Assembly (NCBI GenBank): GCA_002716385.1
Contig: PBAX01000018.1
Location: 20,403 to 84,402 of the forward strand
Reading direction: 5' to 3'
Source of the DNA: Phycisphaerae bacterium
GTDB lineage: Bacteria > Planctomycetota > Phycisphaerae > Phycisphaerales > SM1A02
DNA length: 64,000 bases
The position numbers and the translations under genes were made by a program. Below are positions 36,377-45,762 of this stretch, one piece after another. The stretch's first letter is position 1. Each line of letters begins with the position of its first letter. The notes beneath the pieces were generated by a model, which saw only the letters and a list, made by a program, of their open reading frames with translations, searched no databases and was not told the DNA's origin.

Positions 36377-37282
36377 ATGATTTTACGGACAATCTTCTGC
36401 ATGATCGCCATCGCCGGAGGCACCATAGCCAACGCCGATGAGAAACCAGTCATGGATGTCCTGATTCTGGCTGGTCAGTCGAACATGGTTGGAGGCGCAA
36501 CAGCTGCCAGCACACCAACCCATCTGATGGAGTACATCCAGGAAAACCCTGCCGTAATCCAAAGATCATGGATCAATGGAGAGGACTGGGACGATGACTG
36601 GGGCAATCTCAAGCCGAGAGGACAGTGGATAGGCCCCGAGATGATGCTCGGTCACACCCTTTCAGAAGCGCTTCCCGATCGCAATCTGGCATTCATGAAG
36701 ATCGCCTACAACGGAACCAATCTTGGCTGCGCCTGGGATCCGGATGGCTGCGGCCTGAACCTTTTCCAGCAGATGTGCGAGCTGGTCGACCTCTGGACAG
36801 AGCAGCTTGAAGACATGGGCTGGGATGTCCGGTTCAGAGGTTTCATATGGGTGCAGGGCGAGGGCGACTGCTCGGTCGAATGGGCAGCCAAGCGTTACGA
36901 GGAAAACCTCAATCAGCTGATCGCCGGCGTTCGATTCGCCACCGGAAACGCCACGCTTGCCTGCGTCGCCGCGAAGATGAACCCGGTCGCCAAGGAATTC
37001 CTGTGGAAAGACGTCTATCACGCGGGCGTGGATGCCGTTGCAGCGGCAGATGAGAACGTGGCCGCGGTCAGTTGCAAGACGGTGGAACTAAAGGAAGATC
37101 TGGTCCACCTCTCGGCTGAGGGCATGCTGGCACTCGGCGCCGCGCTTGGCGACGCCTTTCTGGCACTGGATCCATACGACACCGGTATTCAGACACCATG
37201 CCGCTCGGATGTGAACAACAATGGACAGGTCGAGGTCATGGACCTTCTCCTTCTCCTTCAGGATCTCGGCCCCTGCCCATGA
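36377..37282 (+). CDS. Secreted SASA-type carbohydrate esterase with dockerin-like tail
   Basis: The 301-residue protein starts with a signal peptide (FCMIAIAGGTIANA). MDVLILAGQSNMVGG is the catalytic Ser motif of SASA/sialate O-acetylesterase-like enzymes, and FIWVQGEGDCS is the second conserved block. A His close to the end of the domain (LVHLSAEGMLALG) would complete the triad. The last 25 residues form one dockerin-like loop (DVNNNGQVEVMDLLLLL), as in the giant protein at 5-9 kb. Likely role: removal of acetyl groups from polysaccharide outside the cell. Its 3' end overlaps the flippase gene tail to tail by 47 bases. Confidence 0.85.
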   Translation: MILRTIFCMIAIAGGTIANADEKPVMDVLILAGQSNMVGGATAASTPTHLMEYIQENPAVIQRSWINGEDWDDDWGNLKPRGQWIGPEMMLGHTLSEALPDRNLAFMKIAYNGTNLGCAWDPDGCGLNLFQQMCELVDLWTEQLEDMGWDVRFRGFIWVQGEGDCSVEWAAKRYEENLNQLIAGVRFATGNATLACVAAKMNPVAKEFLWKDVYHAGVDAVAAADENVAAVSCKTVELKEDLVHLSAEGMLALGAALGDAFLALDPYDTGIQTPCRSDVNNNGQVEVMDLLLLLQDLGPCP

Positions 37283-38915
37283 ATCTTGTGATGATCGGGA
37301 AGCGATTCGCGATCTTCAGCACCCGCTGACGCTCATCGTGCTCAAGCAGGAGTAGGAAGCTGCTTGGCACGCACAGCATTCCCACCAGCAATATCGAAAT
37401 GATCAGCCAGGCCCATGTCCAGACAGGGATGCTCATCATCAAGATGATGCCCGCCAGCATCGGCACGATGGCCGCCATGCCGGGCCTGACCAACACATGC
37501 CACCACCAGGTGGACATGGTGATTTCCGCCAGCTTCACGATTCTTCGTGGCATGAGGATCCCGAAGAATATCAACTGGCAGAACAAGGTTATTGCTGAAA
37601 AGGCAAGCGACGCATTCGGGAACTGGGAGATGTCCGTCACTGCGTAAAGCATGATCAACGCTGCGGACACTGACAATCCGAACTTCAAGAGGCCTGCACC
37701 GAACAGAACACCTACATACTTCTTAACCAACCCCATTCCATAGAGAAACTTCGAGGCTGCCGTTACGGACTCGAGAAGTATGCCGCCTATCAGCAGCATG
37801 GAGAGCATCCCCCAGACGAGATCCACAGCCTCCTGATAGGACATGATTGCCAGTAGTGATTCATCTTGTCTCAGTCGACTCCCCAGCCAGAGATCGATCA
37901 TGGGCCTGAAGAAGATCACGATGATGCCCGTCGACAACAACATCACGCCGGAGGTGATTCTGGAAACCGTCAACATCGCCCTGATATTGGTCTGTCTTTG
38001 ACCCCGCTCATGGATGTCCGCAGCAATTGCGACGGTCCCGACGAAGACCTGGGATCCGAACCTCCTCGCATAGCCCCTGAGCTGAGTCACGATGGCGTAG
38101 ATTCCGTTGTAGATGGTCCCGAAGACGATGTTGAGCAGATAGTTGTCGAGAACGAAGAAATTGAAATTCGTGAAGGGCTGGACCGCCGTCATACCACCGA
38201 GCTTGAGCAGTTTCGACATGACCGATCGATCGAGAAGTGACCAGTCGAGACGAGCTTCCCTCATGACTCGACGAGCGATCAGGACTCTTGCCGTGGCATG
38301 GAGGATCTTGAGAACCATTCGAATGAGCACGAAGGCGGCGAAGATGTTCCAGCCAACGGGCAGCATGGCCAGACCGAATGAAATGAGGTCCAGCCATCGT
38401 CGAATGGTGAGGTCGGCGTTGTAGAGAACCGGACGCTGGCAGACTAGAAAGAGGGACAGCCATGGTGACGTGATCACGATCAGCGAGATGATCACGGCCT
38501 CGGTGGCGATGGCCAATCTCAGATCGAATAGCTGGTCAGGCTCGAAGTTGAGTATAGCCGCCGGGAAGAGAACGACAAACAACGCAATGCCCAACAGACA
38601 GACGGCAAGGATCAACAGCAGACCCACACCATTGGTGAAGATCTGGGAGACAGAACCGGGTGCCTTGGAATCCCGTACCTCCGAGACGGATTTCACCAGA
38701 GTCGATGTGACGGCGGATCTGAACGGAGCCACCATCGCATTGGTCAGCTGCTGTACCAGCATGAAAAGACCGAACAACCTGAAACCGAAGGTCTGGATAA
38801 GCAGTGGTATCAGCAGGAAACCGACGACCATCAGCAGAACCGTCTTCATCCAGTTGGAACAGATGAAGAGGATCAGGCTGTTGCCCGTTCTGCGACGAGG
38901 AGTCGAATCGCTCAA
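37236..38915 (-). CDS. Polysaccharide flippase-like membrane protein (Wzx/MATE superfamily)
   Basis: The 559-residue product has about 12-14 hydrophobic segments spread along its length and no signal peptide. The arrangement and motifs such as MVVGFLLIPLLIQTFG and TFGFRLFGLFMLVQQL near the N terminus fit lipid-linked polysaccharide exporters. The start TTG 38913-38915 has GGGGATT upstream; an internal ATG 22 codons later is possible. The basic C terminus ends with RGRDPEGEGEGP. It sits among sulfotransferases, an esterase and PAPS genes, so export of a sulfated surface glycan is a reasonable inference. Confidence 0.8.
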   Translation of the reverse strand: MSDSTPRRRTGNSLILFICSNWMKTVLLMVVGFLLIPLLIQTFGFRLFGLFMLVQQLTNAMVAPFRSAVTSTLVKSVSEVRDSKAPGSVSQIFTNGVGLLLILAVCLLGIALFVVLFPAAILNFEPDQLFDLRLAIATEAVIISLIVITSPWLSLFLVCQRPVLYNADLTIRRWLDLISFGLAMLPVGWNIFAAFVLIRMVLKILHATARVLIARRVMREARLDWSLLDRSVMSKLLKLGGMTAVQPFTNFNFFVLDNYLLNIVFGTIYNGIYAIVTQLRGYARRFGSQVFVGTVAIAADIHERGQRQTNIRAMLTVSRITSGVMLLSTGIIVIFFRPMIDLWLGSRLRQDESLLAIMSYQEAVDLVWGMLSMLLIGGILLESVTAASKFLYGMGLVKKYVGVLFGAGLLKFGLSVSAALIMLYAVTDISQFPNASLAFSAITLFCQLIFFGILMPRRIVKLAEITMSTWWWHVLVRPGMAAIVPMLAGIILMMSIPVWTWAWLIISILLVGMLCVPSSFLLLLEHDERQRVLKIANRFPIITRFMGRGRDPEGEGEGP

Positions 38916-39130
38916 GAGGGAATCCCCGGGTGAACCGTTATGTCAGATTGACGAGTCGGAGCCCTGTTCCACATCAAAGATCGCAAGGATCATGATCATC
39001 GCAACAGTCTGCTGCGAACCAGACATGTGCCTGACGTCTTCCAGTGTAGATAAATCGACCATCTGGCGTCATCAGCCATCATCCTGCAAGTCGCGGCAGC
39101 GGTTGGATAAAGGATGATTGCTCTAGAATC

Positions 39131-39964
39131 ATGACAATGGCCATCACCATCGTCATCACGCTTGCAATCGCCATTTTCCTGTTGGCCATCCTGTACTCGT
39201 CGGTCGGACACGCGGGTGCGTCCGGATATCTGGCCGCCATGGCGCTCGTGACCCAGATGCCTCAGTCGGAGATGAAGGCTGTCGCCCTGACTCTGAACAT
39301 CTTCGTGGGCGCCATTGGAAGCTGGCGGTTCATCCGGGCCGGACACTTCGATTGGGGTACGTTCTGGCCATTCGCGATCCCTGCCATTCCGATGGCTTTT
39401 CTCGGAGGGCTCTGGCAACTTCCTCCGAACATCTTCAAGCCGTTGATAGGACTCGTGCTGGCCTTCTCCGCAGTCGTCCTCATCATCAGAACCTGCCGCA
39501 CCACGCCAACCACCGACAAAGCGATGACTGAGCCGCAGACACTGCCACCACTACCGGTGGCCATCATTTCGGGTGGACTTCTGGGATTGCTGGCGGGACT
39601 GACAGGAACGGGTGGCGGGATCTTCCTGTCCCCCCTGCTCCTGCTCATGCATTGGGCCGGCTCCAGGAGAACAGCCGCCACGTCCATCGTTTTCGTGCTT
39701 GTGAACTCATTAGCCGGGCTGGGAGGCGTCTTTTCCGACATGCCGAGTCTGCCGTCGGAATTGCCCTTCTATGTCCTTGCCGCGATATCCGGTGGACTGC
39801 TGGGCTCATGGCTGGGCGCTCGCAAGCTGCCCGGCAACGGAATCAGGGTGCTTCTGGCCGCGGTTCTGCTGGTTGCGGCATTCAAGATGATGCTCGCTGT
39901 CGATGACGACCCCGGACAGCGGGAGGCAAGGGCAGTCAGCTTGATTCAATCTGGCATTTCATAG
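39131..39964 (+). CDS. TauE/SafE family sulfite/sulfonate-type permease
   Basis: The 277-residue protein has about eight membrane helices and the two family repeats. Characteristic pieces are YSSVGHAGASGYLAAMALV near the N terminus and LTGTGGGIFLSPLLLLMHWAGSR in the second half. Family members move sulfite, sulfoacetate or related anions, though substrate varies. Its 3' end overlaps a sulfotransferase gene tail to tail by 19 bases. The context of sulfotransferases suggests a sulfur compound, but this is inference. Confidence 0.85.
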   Translation: MTMAITIVITLAIAIFLLAILYSSVGHAGASGYLAAMALVTQMPQSEMKAVALTLNIFVGAIGSWRFIRAGHFDWGTFWPFAIPAIPMAFLGGLWQLPPNIFKPLIGLVLAFSAVVLIIRTCRTTPTTDKAMTEPQTLPPLPVAIISGGLLGLLAGLTGTGGGIFLSPLLLLMHWAGSRRTAATSIVFVLVNSLAGLGGVFSDMPSLPSELPFYVLAAISGGLLGSWLGARKLPGNGIRVLLAAVLLVAAFKMMLAVDDDPGQREARAVSLIQSGIS

Positions 39965-40671
39965 CCGAAATGATCCAGCTCCCAACTGAACATGCTTCGA
40001 ACCAGAGCCTCCGTCTCCGAATCGTAGTACTCCCGGATCGACCGGGCATCCTTGCGAACACCGGTCTTGAATCTGGGCAGGTCCTCCGGATCGAAATCGA
40101 TCGAAAGATGACGGCAGACCTCCTGTATTCCCCCATTGAGATCCTCGAACCTGATGTAGTAATCGAGACATTCCTTCTGGTCGATGAGATATGTCCCCTG
40201 ATCATTGACCCTTCCGCCGAAACGAATCCATGACCTGAACTTCTCGATGTCGTCGCTGCCGGATACGCGATCGAATGGATTGCCGATTCCAGTCAGCCTC
40301 GTGATCAACCAGCGGCCTCTTCGGGAAAGCGAATAGCCATTCTGCTTCTTCTTCTCCAACCAGTAGAAGAGCGAGACCATCTTGTCGAAAGGATTTCGAA
40401 TGACCGTGAACTTGTAGTAGTCGTCCCAGATTTCCCGGCCGATCTGATCCCTGATCTCCTTGGCTGACATGTGATTCCGCCAGGTGGACGATTTCGCATT
40501 GAGACCTCGATAGCCGATGATGCCACTGTCAGAAACATGCTGCTCCCGATAGTGCTTCTCTTCCCAAGTGCCCTCGGGCACGCAGTACCTCTCGAAGAAC
40601 GATTCCACGGAAGTACCCGCCGTCTTCTTGCCCTTCGTGACAATGAACTTCTTGCGATGGCTAACGAGCAT
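39946..40671 (-). CDS. Sulfotransferase family 2-like protein
   Basis: The 241-residue protein opens with the PAPS-binding stretch KFIVTKGKKTAGTSVESFF. The second site, FTVIRNPFDKMVSLFYW, matches the 3'-phosphate motif of Golgi-type sulfotransferase 2 enzymes. CLDYYIRFEDLNGGIQEVC is the usual later block. The basic patch GYSLSRRGRWLITRL could contact an acidic glycan. It is the third sulfotransferase within 6 kb. A tRNA-Asn with its own terminator lies upstream. Confidence 0.85.
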   Translation of the reverse strand: MLVSHRKKFIVTKGKKTAGTSVESFFERYCVPEGTWEEKHYREQHVSDSGIIGYRGLNAKSSTWRNHMSAKEIRDQIGREIWDDYYKFTVIRNPFDKMVSLFYWLEKKKQNGYSLSRRGRWLITRLTGIGNPFDRVSGSDDIEKFRSWIRFGGRVNDQGTYLIDQKECLDYYIRFEDLNGGIQEVCRHLSIDFDPEDLPRFKTGVRKDARSIREYYDSETEALVRSMFSWELDHFGYEMPD

Positions 40672-40731
40672 GGTCTTCCCCGATGCTTTGCTTGGCTACG
40701 ATCCGCAGGATGCCATGATCCCTTGAAAAGG

Positions 40732-40763
40732 CAAAGGGCCAGAGGAGATCCTCTCGCCCTTTG
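40732..40763 (-). terminator. Terminator behind tRNA-Asn
   Basis: CAAAGGGC (40732-40739) and GCCCTTTG (40756-40763) enclose a second stem AGAGGA/TCCTCT. On the minus strand it lies about 10 bases past tRNA-Asn and is followed by CCTTTTC. Confidence 0.75.
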
Positions 40764-40773
40764 TCATTGAAAA

Positions 40774-40846
40774 CTCCCCCGGCTGGACTCGAACCAGCGA
40801 CCTAGCGGTTAACAGCCGCTCGCTCTACCAATTGAGCTACAGGGGA
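40774..40846 (-). tRNA. tRNA-Asn (GTT anticodon)
   Basis: A 73-base cloverleaf on the minus strand: acceptor TCCCCTG/CGGGGGA with discriminator G, D arm AGCTCAATTGGTAGAGC, anticodon stem AGCGG/CCGCT around CTGTTAA (anticodon GTT), T arm CTGGTTCGAGTCCAG. No encoded CCA. Confidence 0.95.
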
Positions 40847-41000
40847 TCGGAGGGTCTTTTTCGGACCCGGAAGCTCTAGGATACCCATCCTGAGCGGGTG
40901 CGGCAATGTCTGGGATCCGTGGACTTGATTTCCAGCCAGATGAGCCTACTCTATGGGGCTTCGGCAACCCTCAGGCTGCCGGCAATCAGGAGCTACGGAC

Positions 41001-41231
41001 ATGCAGAAAGAAATCCACCCCGAATTCTATCCCGAGTGCCAGGTCAAGTACCGAGGCGAGGTCGTCATGACTGTGGGCGCAACCGTTCCTGAACTCAATG
41101 TCGAGATCTGGTCGGGATCCCATCCCTTCTACACCGGAAAATCATCCTTCGTGGATACGGCTGGCCGAGTTGAGAAGTTCCAGAAGAAGTTCCAGGGCGA
41201 CTACTTCAGCAAGAAGAAGAAGTCCAAGTAG
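41001..41231 (+). CDS. rpmE: 50S ribosomal protein L31, zinc-free form
   Basis: The 76-residue protein begins MQKEIHPEFYPECQVKYRGE and includes WSGSHPFYTGK, matching L31, which sits at the central protuberance and helps join subunits. Zinc-binding L31 has four cysteines; only one Cys is present here, so this is the Cys-minus type. A C-terminal FQKKFQGDYFSKKKKSK end is basic as expected. ATG 41001 is chosen because the frame extension upstream (16 codons) has no similarity. Directly followed by a terminator and then prfA, a common L31-RF1 order. Confidence 0.93.
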   Translation: MQKEIHPEFYPECQVKYRGEVVMTVGATVPELNVEIWSGSHPFYTGKSSFVDTAGRVEKFQKKFQGDYFSKKKKSK

Positions 41232-41251
41232 TTCTTTTCGAGTACGTTCAA

Positions 41252-41284
41252 GGCCGTGTCTTTCTGATGAGACACGGCTTTTTC
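41252..41284 (+). terminator. Terminator behind rpmE
   Basis: GCCGTGTC (41253-41260) pairs with GACACGGC (41271-41278) and is followed by TTTTT, a standard Rho-independent terminator 20 bases past the rpmE stop. Confidence 0.85.
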
Positions 41285-41312
41285 ACGCGCAACCCGATTG
41301 ATCACAGGCGTA

Positions 41313-42398
41313 ATGATGGCAGAACCAAACGAAAACCTGCTTCGAAAACTCGAGGAGATCGACGAGCAGTACTCCGAGGTTCAACGCGAACTGCTTGATC
41401 CTGACGTGCTCTCCGACCACAGGAAGGTCCGTTCTCTGTCCGTGCGACGTGCAGCCATGGCCCCGATTGTCGAGGGATTCAGAGCCTGGCGCCAGGCTAT
41501 CAAGGAGATCGAGGATCTTCGTTCAATGGTCGAGGACGAGCAGGACAAGGATCTTCTCGCCATGGCCAGAGAGGAGATCCCGGCACTGGAAACCACAACG
41601 GAAAAACTCCTTGAGCAACTTCAACAGAAACTTGTCATGGCAGATGATGAGACCATCGGCAGTGTGATTCTGGAGATTCGAAGTGGTGTCGGTGGCGACG
41701 AAGCCGCCCTTTTCGCTGGTGATCTGCTTGAGATGTACCGACGATTCGCGACTCGAAAGAACTGGTCCGTGGAGGACCTTGAATTCCATGGTGGCGAACA
41801 GGGTGGTTGTCGAAGTGCGACCATTTCCATTTCAGGCGAGGCCGCATGGGCCAGCCTTGGCTACGAGGGCGGAACGCATCAGGTCAAACGTGTGCCTGCC
41901 ACCGAAACTCAGGGCCGCGTGCATACCTCCACCGCCACTGTGGCCGTATTGGCTGAACCCGAAGATGTGGAACTCGATCTCGATCCGAATGATGTGAAGG
42001 AAATGATCACCACGGCAACCGGTCCAGGAGGCCAGAACGTCAACAAGGTCTCGACCGCTGTGCACCTCATTCATCAGCCGACCGGTGTCGAGGTCAGAAT
42101 GCAGGACACAAAGAGTCAATCTCAGAATCGCCAGAAGGCATGGCAACTGCTCAAGGCCAGACTCTGGGAGAAACAGAGGGCTGAAGCCGAGGCCGAAAGA
42201 GCACAGGAAAGAAACAAGATGATCGGCAGCGGCAATCGCGCCGAGAAGATCAGGACCTACAGATACAAGGACAATCAGGTCGTCGACCATCGAGTGGGCT
42301 CATCCTTCAATCTGGCCGATTTGACCGGTGGAAACATGCAGCCGCTGGTGGATGAACTCATCGAGCTTGATACCGCCAATCGACTAGCAGCTCTGTAG
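41313..42398 (+). CDS. prfA: Peptide chain release factor 1
   Basis: RF1 reads UAA and UAG stop codons and hydrolyses peptidyl-tRNA. The anticodon-like RF1 motif Pro-Ala-Thr is in RVPATETQGRVHTS, and the catalytic GGQ is at residues 239-241 (ATGPGGQNVNKVST). I chose ATG 41313 (361 residues, the usual length); a TTG at 41298 and a second ATG at 41316 are also possible. RF1 in the cell matters for the amber codon in the pseudogene at 63.87 kb, because UAG should be recognised as a stop. Confidence 0.95.
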   Translation: MMAEPNENLLRKLEEIDEQYSEVQRELLDPDVLSDHRKVRSLSVRRAAMAPIVEGFRAWRQAIKEIEDLRSMVEDEQDKDLLAMAREEIPALETTTEKLLEQLQQKLVMADDETIGSVILEIRSGVGGDEAALFAGDLLEMYRRFATRKNWSVEDLEFHGGEQGGCRSATISISGEAAWASLGYEGGTHQVKRVPATETQGRVHTSTATVAVLAEPEDVELDLDPNDVKEMITTATGPGGQNVNKVSTAVHLIHQPTGVEVRMQDTKSQSQNRQKAWQLLKARLWEKQRAEAEAERAQERNKMIGSGNRAEKIRTYRYKDNQVVDHRVGSSFNLADLTGGNMQPLVDELIELDTANRLAAL

Positions 42399-42608
42399 GG
42401 CCCCGGACACGCATCCAGCCTCTTTTTCACGGGCCATTCGGCAACACAGACTGCAACTCCTTGAATTTGACGGGTATGCTGTGTGTGGCAGCGACGATGT
42501 GCGACGGAACGTTGATGAAGATGACTGGATGCCCTTGAAGGGCAGACTTCTTATTGTGGCTGAACTCCCATGGGGGTTCAGTGAGATTCAGACAGGACGA
42601 CACTCCGC

Positions 42609-43691
42609 ATGCCTTTCCCGAAAGAACATATGCAGACAAATCGAACACGAATCCACGGCTTCACACTCATCGAAGTCATGGTGGTCATGAGCATCATCGT
42701 GGTACTGGCGGGCATCCTCTTGGTGGCCCTCGGCACCGCTACCGATTCGGCACGACGAGCAAAGACCACGGCAACGCTCAACTCGTTCAGGGCTGCCTGC
42801 GATGCCTTTGCACTGGACCACAACATCTACCCGGGTGTGGTTCCTGAAACCGCCCTCGGAGACGGTCTGCGGCTCTCAAGCACACAGAATGCCCTTCTTC
42901 ATCTGATGGGTGGCTATCGTGTCTACAACGACAACTCTCCGGAGAGCGACATTGCCGCCGCAGAGAAGTACCGTACAGACGCGGAGAATGAAGGCCGATA
43001 TGTACTGGGCAACATGACACTGACGGATGCCGCCACCGGTCTGGGCTGGACACTTGTGATCGTCCCATCACGGATGGGCGAAGGCCCCCTGATCAACGGC
43101 AAGCCGTACAGCCCCTACTTCGCCCCAAAGGACTCCGAATTCGCCTACAACGAAGGGCAGACCACCGACTACCCCAGCGGGTTGAACCTGCTTCCACAAC
43201 TGGTTGACAGTTGGAAGACACCGATTCTGTACTTCCGGCAAGGACGCACTGTTGGGCCGGTCGTGAGTACTGCGGACACCCCCGGGCTCTTCAGCGCCAA
43301 TGGCCAGCAGCTCTATCTCCAGGCGGATCGCTTGGGTGAACTCGGTTTCGCCCAGAACCAGACACCAGGCCCAGGCAGCCGTATCGCCTTTGATGGAAAT
43401 GCAGGTGGCGGGATCGGAAATGATCCCTCCGGCAGTGGCGACCCAACCGATGAGCAGATCCGATGGCTCACCCTCATGCTGACCCATCCTGCGTTCTATG
43501 ATCCCGATCAACCGGAATACGGACAACCAAAGTCCGCATACATGCTGGTTTCAGCGGGCGCAGACGGCGTGTTCATGGCTCGTAACGATGGCCCGATCAC
43601 GGATACAGGCACATTCGACTACGAGTTCGGCAACGCCTCGCACGAGGATCTGGAAGAATTCGACGACGTGAAGCTCTACGGCGGAGGGTGA
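42609..43691 (+). CDS. Type II secretion/type IV pilin-like pseudopilin
   Basis: The 360-residue protein has a class III prepilin start: a short basic leader, Gly-Phe cleavage site and GFTLIEVMVVMSIIVVLAG, which ends in the membrane helix of pseudopilins. The mature domain is large (about 330 residues), longer than typical pseudopilins, with a low-hydrophobic, Asn/Gly-rich body and a Ser-Ala-Gly-Ala-Asp-Gly motif near the end often seen in planctomycete type II pseudopilins. ATG 42609 or 42630 are both possible. No other secretion genes are adjacent, so it is an isolated minor pseudopilin. Confidence 0.82.
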   Translation: MPFPKEHMQTNRTRIHGFTLIEVMVVMSIIVVLAGILLVALGTATDSARRAKTTATLNSFRAACDAFALDHNIYPGVVPETALGDGLRLSSTQNALLHLMGGYRVYNDNSPESDIAAAEKYRTDAENEGRYVLGNMTLTDAATGLGWTLVIVPSRMGEGPLINGKPYSPYFAPKDSEFAYNEGQTTDYPSGLNLLPQLVDSWKTPILYFRQGRTVGPVVSTADTPGLFSANGQQLYLQADRLGELGFAQNQTPGPGSRIAFDGNAGGGIGNDPSGSGDPTDEQIRWLTLMLTHPAFYDPDQPEYGQPKSAYMLVSAGADGVFMARNDGPITDTGTFDYEFGNASHEDLEEFDDVKLYGGG

Positions 43692-43735
43692 GCCCCACCG
43701 CACTTCGAATCACCTGATCTGAATTCCGGCAGCCG

Positions 43736-44353
43736 TCAGGATGAAAGAAGGCCTCTGGATTCCAACTCCTCAAGAAGCTTGAGGACGGATTCCTCCACAG
43801 ACAGCTCGTGGGTCGGAAGGACGATCTCGGCCTTGGATGGCTCTTCGTATGGATCGTCGATACCGGTGAAACCCTTGATTTCGCCTGCACGTGCCTTCTT
43901 GTAGAGCCCCTTCGGATCACGTTCTTCAGCGACCTCCAGAGGAACCTGGACATAGACCTCGATGAAATCAAGCCCATCCTCATCATGCAACGCACGAACA
44001 GCATCGCGATCTGCCACATATGGGCTGATGAAACTGGACAGTGTGATCATTCCCGAGTCGGCGAAGAGCTTGCAGACTTCGCCGATGCGACGGATGTTCT
44101 CTGTTCGGTCCTCAGCGGAGAAACCGAGGTTCTTGTTGAGGCCCATGCGGACATTGTCGCCGTCGAGACGATAGGAAGCGTGTCCACGCTGTACCAGAAC
44201 CTGTTCAAGCGCAACAGCAACGGTACTCTTGCCTGACCCCGATAGACCGGTGAACCACAGCGTGGCCCCCTTCTGCTGGAGACAACCCTGCCGCTCTTCA
44301 CGCGTAACGTTTCCATCATGCCAAGTGAGATTGGTTCCTACCTGCTCAGCCAT
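43736..44353 (-). CDS. cysC: Adenylylsulfate kinase (APS kinase)
   Basis: CysC phosphorylates APS to PAPS, the sulfate donor for sulfotransferases. The 205-residue protein has P-loop GLSGSGKS at 36-43, [17 protein letters not shown], and [11 protein letters not shown] and [23 protein letters not shown]. The gene for ATP sulfurylase lies next to it on the same strand with a 75-base gap. Together they can make PAPS from sulfate for the four sulfotransferases in the window. No PAPS reductase is seen here, so assimilation to sulfide cannot be inferred. Confidence 0.95.
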   Translation of the reverse strand: MAEQVGTNLTWHDGNVTREERQGCLQQKGATLWFTGLSGSGKSTVAVALEQVLVQRGHASYRLDGDNVRMGLNKNLGFSAEDRTENIRRIGEVCKLFADSGMITLSSFISPYVADRDAVRALHDEDGLDFIEVYVQVPLEVAEERDPKGLYKKARAGEIKGFTGIDDPYEEPSKAEIVLPTHELSVEESVLKLLEELESRGLLSS

Positions 44354-44428
44354 TGGTTCTGCTTCTTCCTGTATCTGACAAATTTGAAATCTAGTGTTGA
44401 AATTCCGTACCGCAACTCGCGAATACGA

Positions 44429-45619
44429 TCAGGCTGGCGCCTCGACGCTGACAGCCCAGTCAATAAGAACATCAGCCACCTCCGGCCGACTGAACTCTCC
44501 TGGTGGACGCTCTCCACGCCCCAGCATCTCACGCACCTTTGTACCGCTCAGGAAGATCTGATCTCCCTCGATCTTGGGGAATGTCTTGGCGGACACCATG
44601 CCCTGAGCGCGGTTGCTCCAGGCGGCATGCTCGAACTTGAGCGGTTCAACCATGATCTCATCACGACTGAACTGATCAAAGATCAGCTGGGCGTCGTAGG
44701 TGCCGTAGTAATCACCCACTCCGGCGTGGTCCCGACCGACGATGAAGTGGCTTGCACCGTAGTTCTGACGGATCAGGGCATGGAGGATGGCTTCACGAGG
44801 ACCGGCATAACGCATGGCCGCCGGCATCACGCTCAGCATGGTCCGATCCTCGACGAAGTAGTGGTCGATGATCGTTTCGTAGCACTTCATTCGGACATCA
44901 GCTGGAATATCTCCCGGCTTTGTCTCGCCGACAAGCGGATGAATGAGCAGGCCATCGCAGATCTCCTGAGCACACTTGCAGAGATACTCATGGGCTCTGT
45001 GGATCGGATTGCGAGTCTGGAAGGCGGCAACACGCGACCAACCGAGCTTGTCGAATGCCTCTCTTGTCTTGGCAGGTGGCAGACGATGATCTTCAAATCG
45101 TTCCGCATCACCTGATTCCGCTTCGGTGGTGATGACATGTACGGGACCACCAACCAGCCAATCGCCTTCTTCAACCACAGCCTTGACGCCTGGATGCGCT
45201 TCATCCTCGGTTCCGAAGACGTTGGGGATCTCCAGTTTCTTGTCGTGGGCATAGATCGATGTGACGTCAATGACAGCCATGAGCGTTCCATCTGGGTGGT
45301 GCAACGCCGCCTGATTTCCCTCGGCAAGGCTGGCCTTGGTCGCTTCGTCAACCGCCAATGTGATCGGGATAGGCCACGGGGTTCCATCGCTCAGCCTCAT
45401 GTTCGTGCAGATGGAGGTGAAATCCTCCGGTCCCACGAAGCCCTCGAGAGGGCTGAACGCGCCAATTGCAATCATCTCGAGATCGCATACCTGCTTGGCA
45501 GACATGGTGATCGAGGGCATTGAAGCCGCCGCATCCTTGAGTTTCTGGGCATCAGCCGCCGATGCCATTCGGTCAACGAGTTTGCCGCCATGTGGAGGTA
45601 CGAGCTTTGATTGTGTCAC
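44429..45619 (-). CDS. sat: Sulfate adenylyltransferase (ATP sulfurylase, homo-oligomeric type)
   Basis: Sat activates sulfate with ATP to form APS. The 396-residue protein has the family motifs FQTRNPIHRAHEYL and the GRDHAGVGDYYG stretch, plus MRYAGPREA. It is the Sat/MET3 type, not CysDN. I chose GTG 45617-45619, which has AGAGGGGAT a few bases upstream; the open frame continues 18 codons upstream without family similarity. It precedes cysC on the same strand. The product feeds the PAPS pool used by nearby sulfotransferases. Confidence 0.93.
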   Translation of the reverse strand: MTQSKLVPPHGGKLVDRMASAADAQKLKDAAASMPSITMSAKQVCDLEMIAIGAFSPLEGFVGPEDFTSICTNMRLSDGTPWPIPITLAVDEATKASLAEGNQAALHHPDGTLMAVIDVTSIYAHDKKLEIPNVFGTEDEAHPGVKAVVEEGDWLVGGPVHVITTEAESGDAERFEDHRLPPAKTREAFDKLGWSRVAAFQTRNPIHRAHEYLCKCAQEICDGLLIHPLVGETKPGDIPADVRMKCYETIIDHYFVEDRTMLSVMPAAMRYAGPREAILHALIRQNYGASHFIVGRDHAGVGDYYGTYDAQLIFDQFSRDEIMVEPLKFEHAAWSNRAQGMVSAKTFPKIEGDQIFLSGTKVREMLGRGERPPGEFSRPEVADVLIDWAVSVEAPA

Positions 45620-45762
45620 AGGGAAATCCCCTCTAAGTGCCTTGATTTGGACGAAACCATGAGCATAAGGCAACTGGCAGCCCCCTGCAATAGCGGAATA
45701 GCAGTTCTAACCCACATCAGTGCTGGCCACGATGGGCAAGGGAGTCGGATACCGGACTGGCA

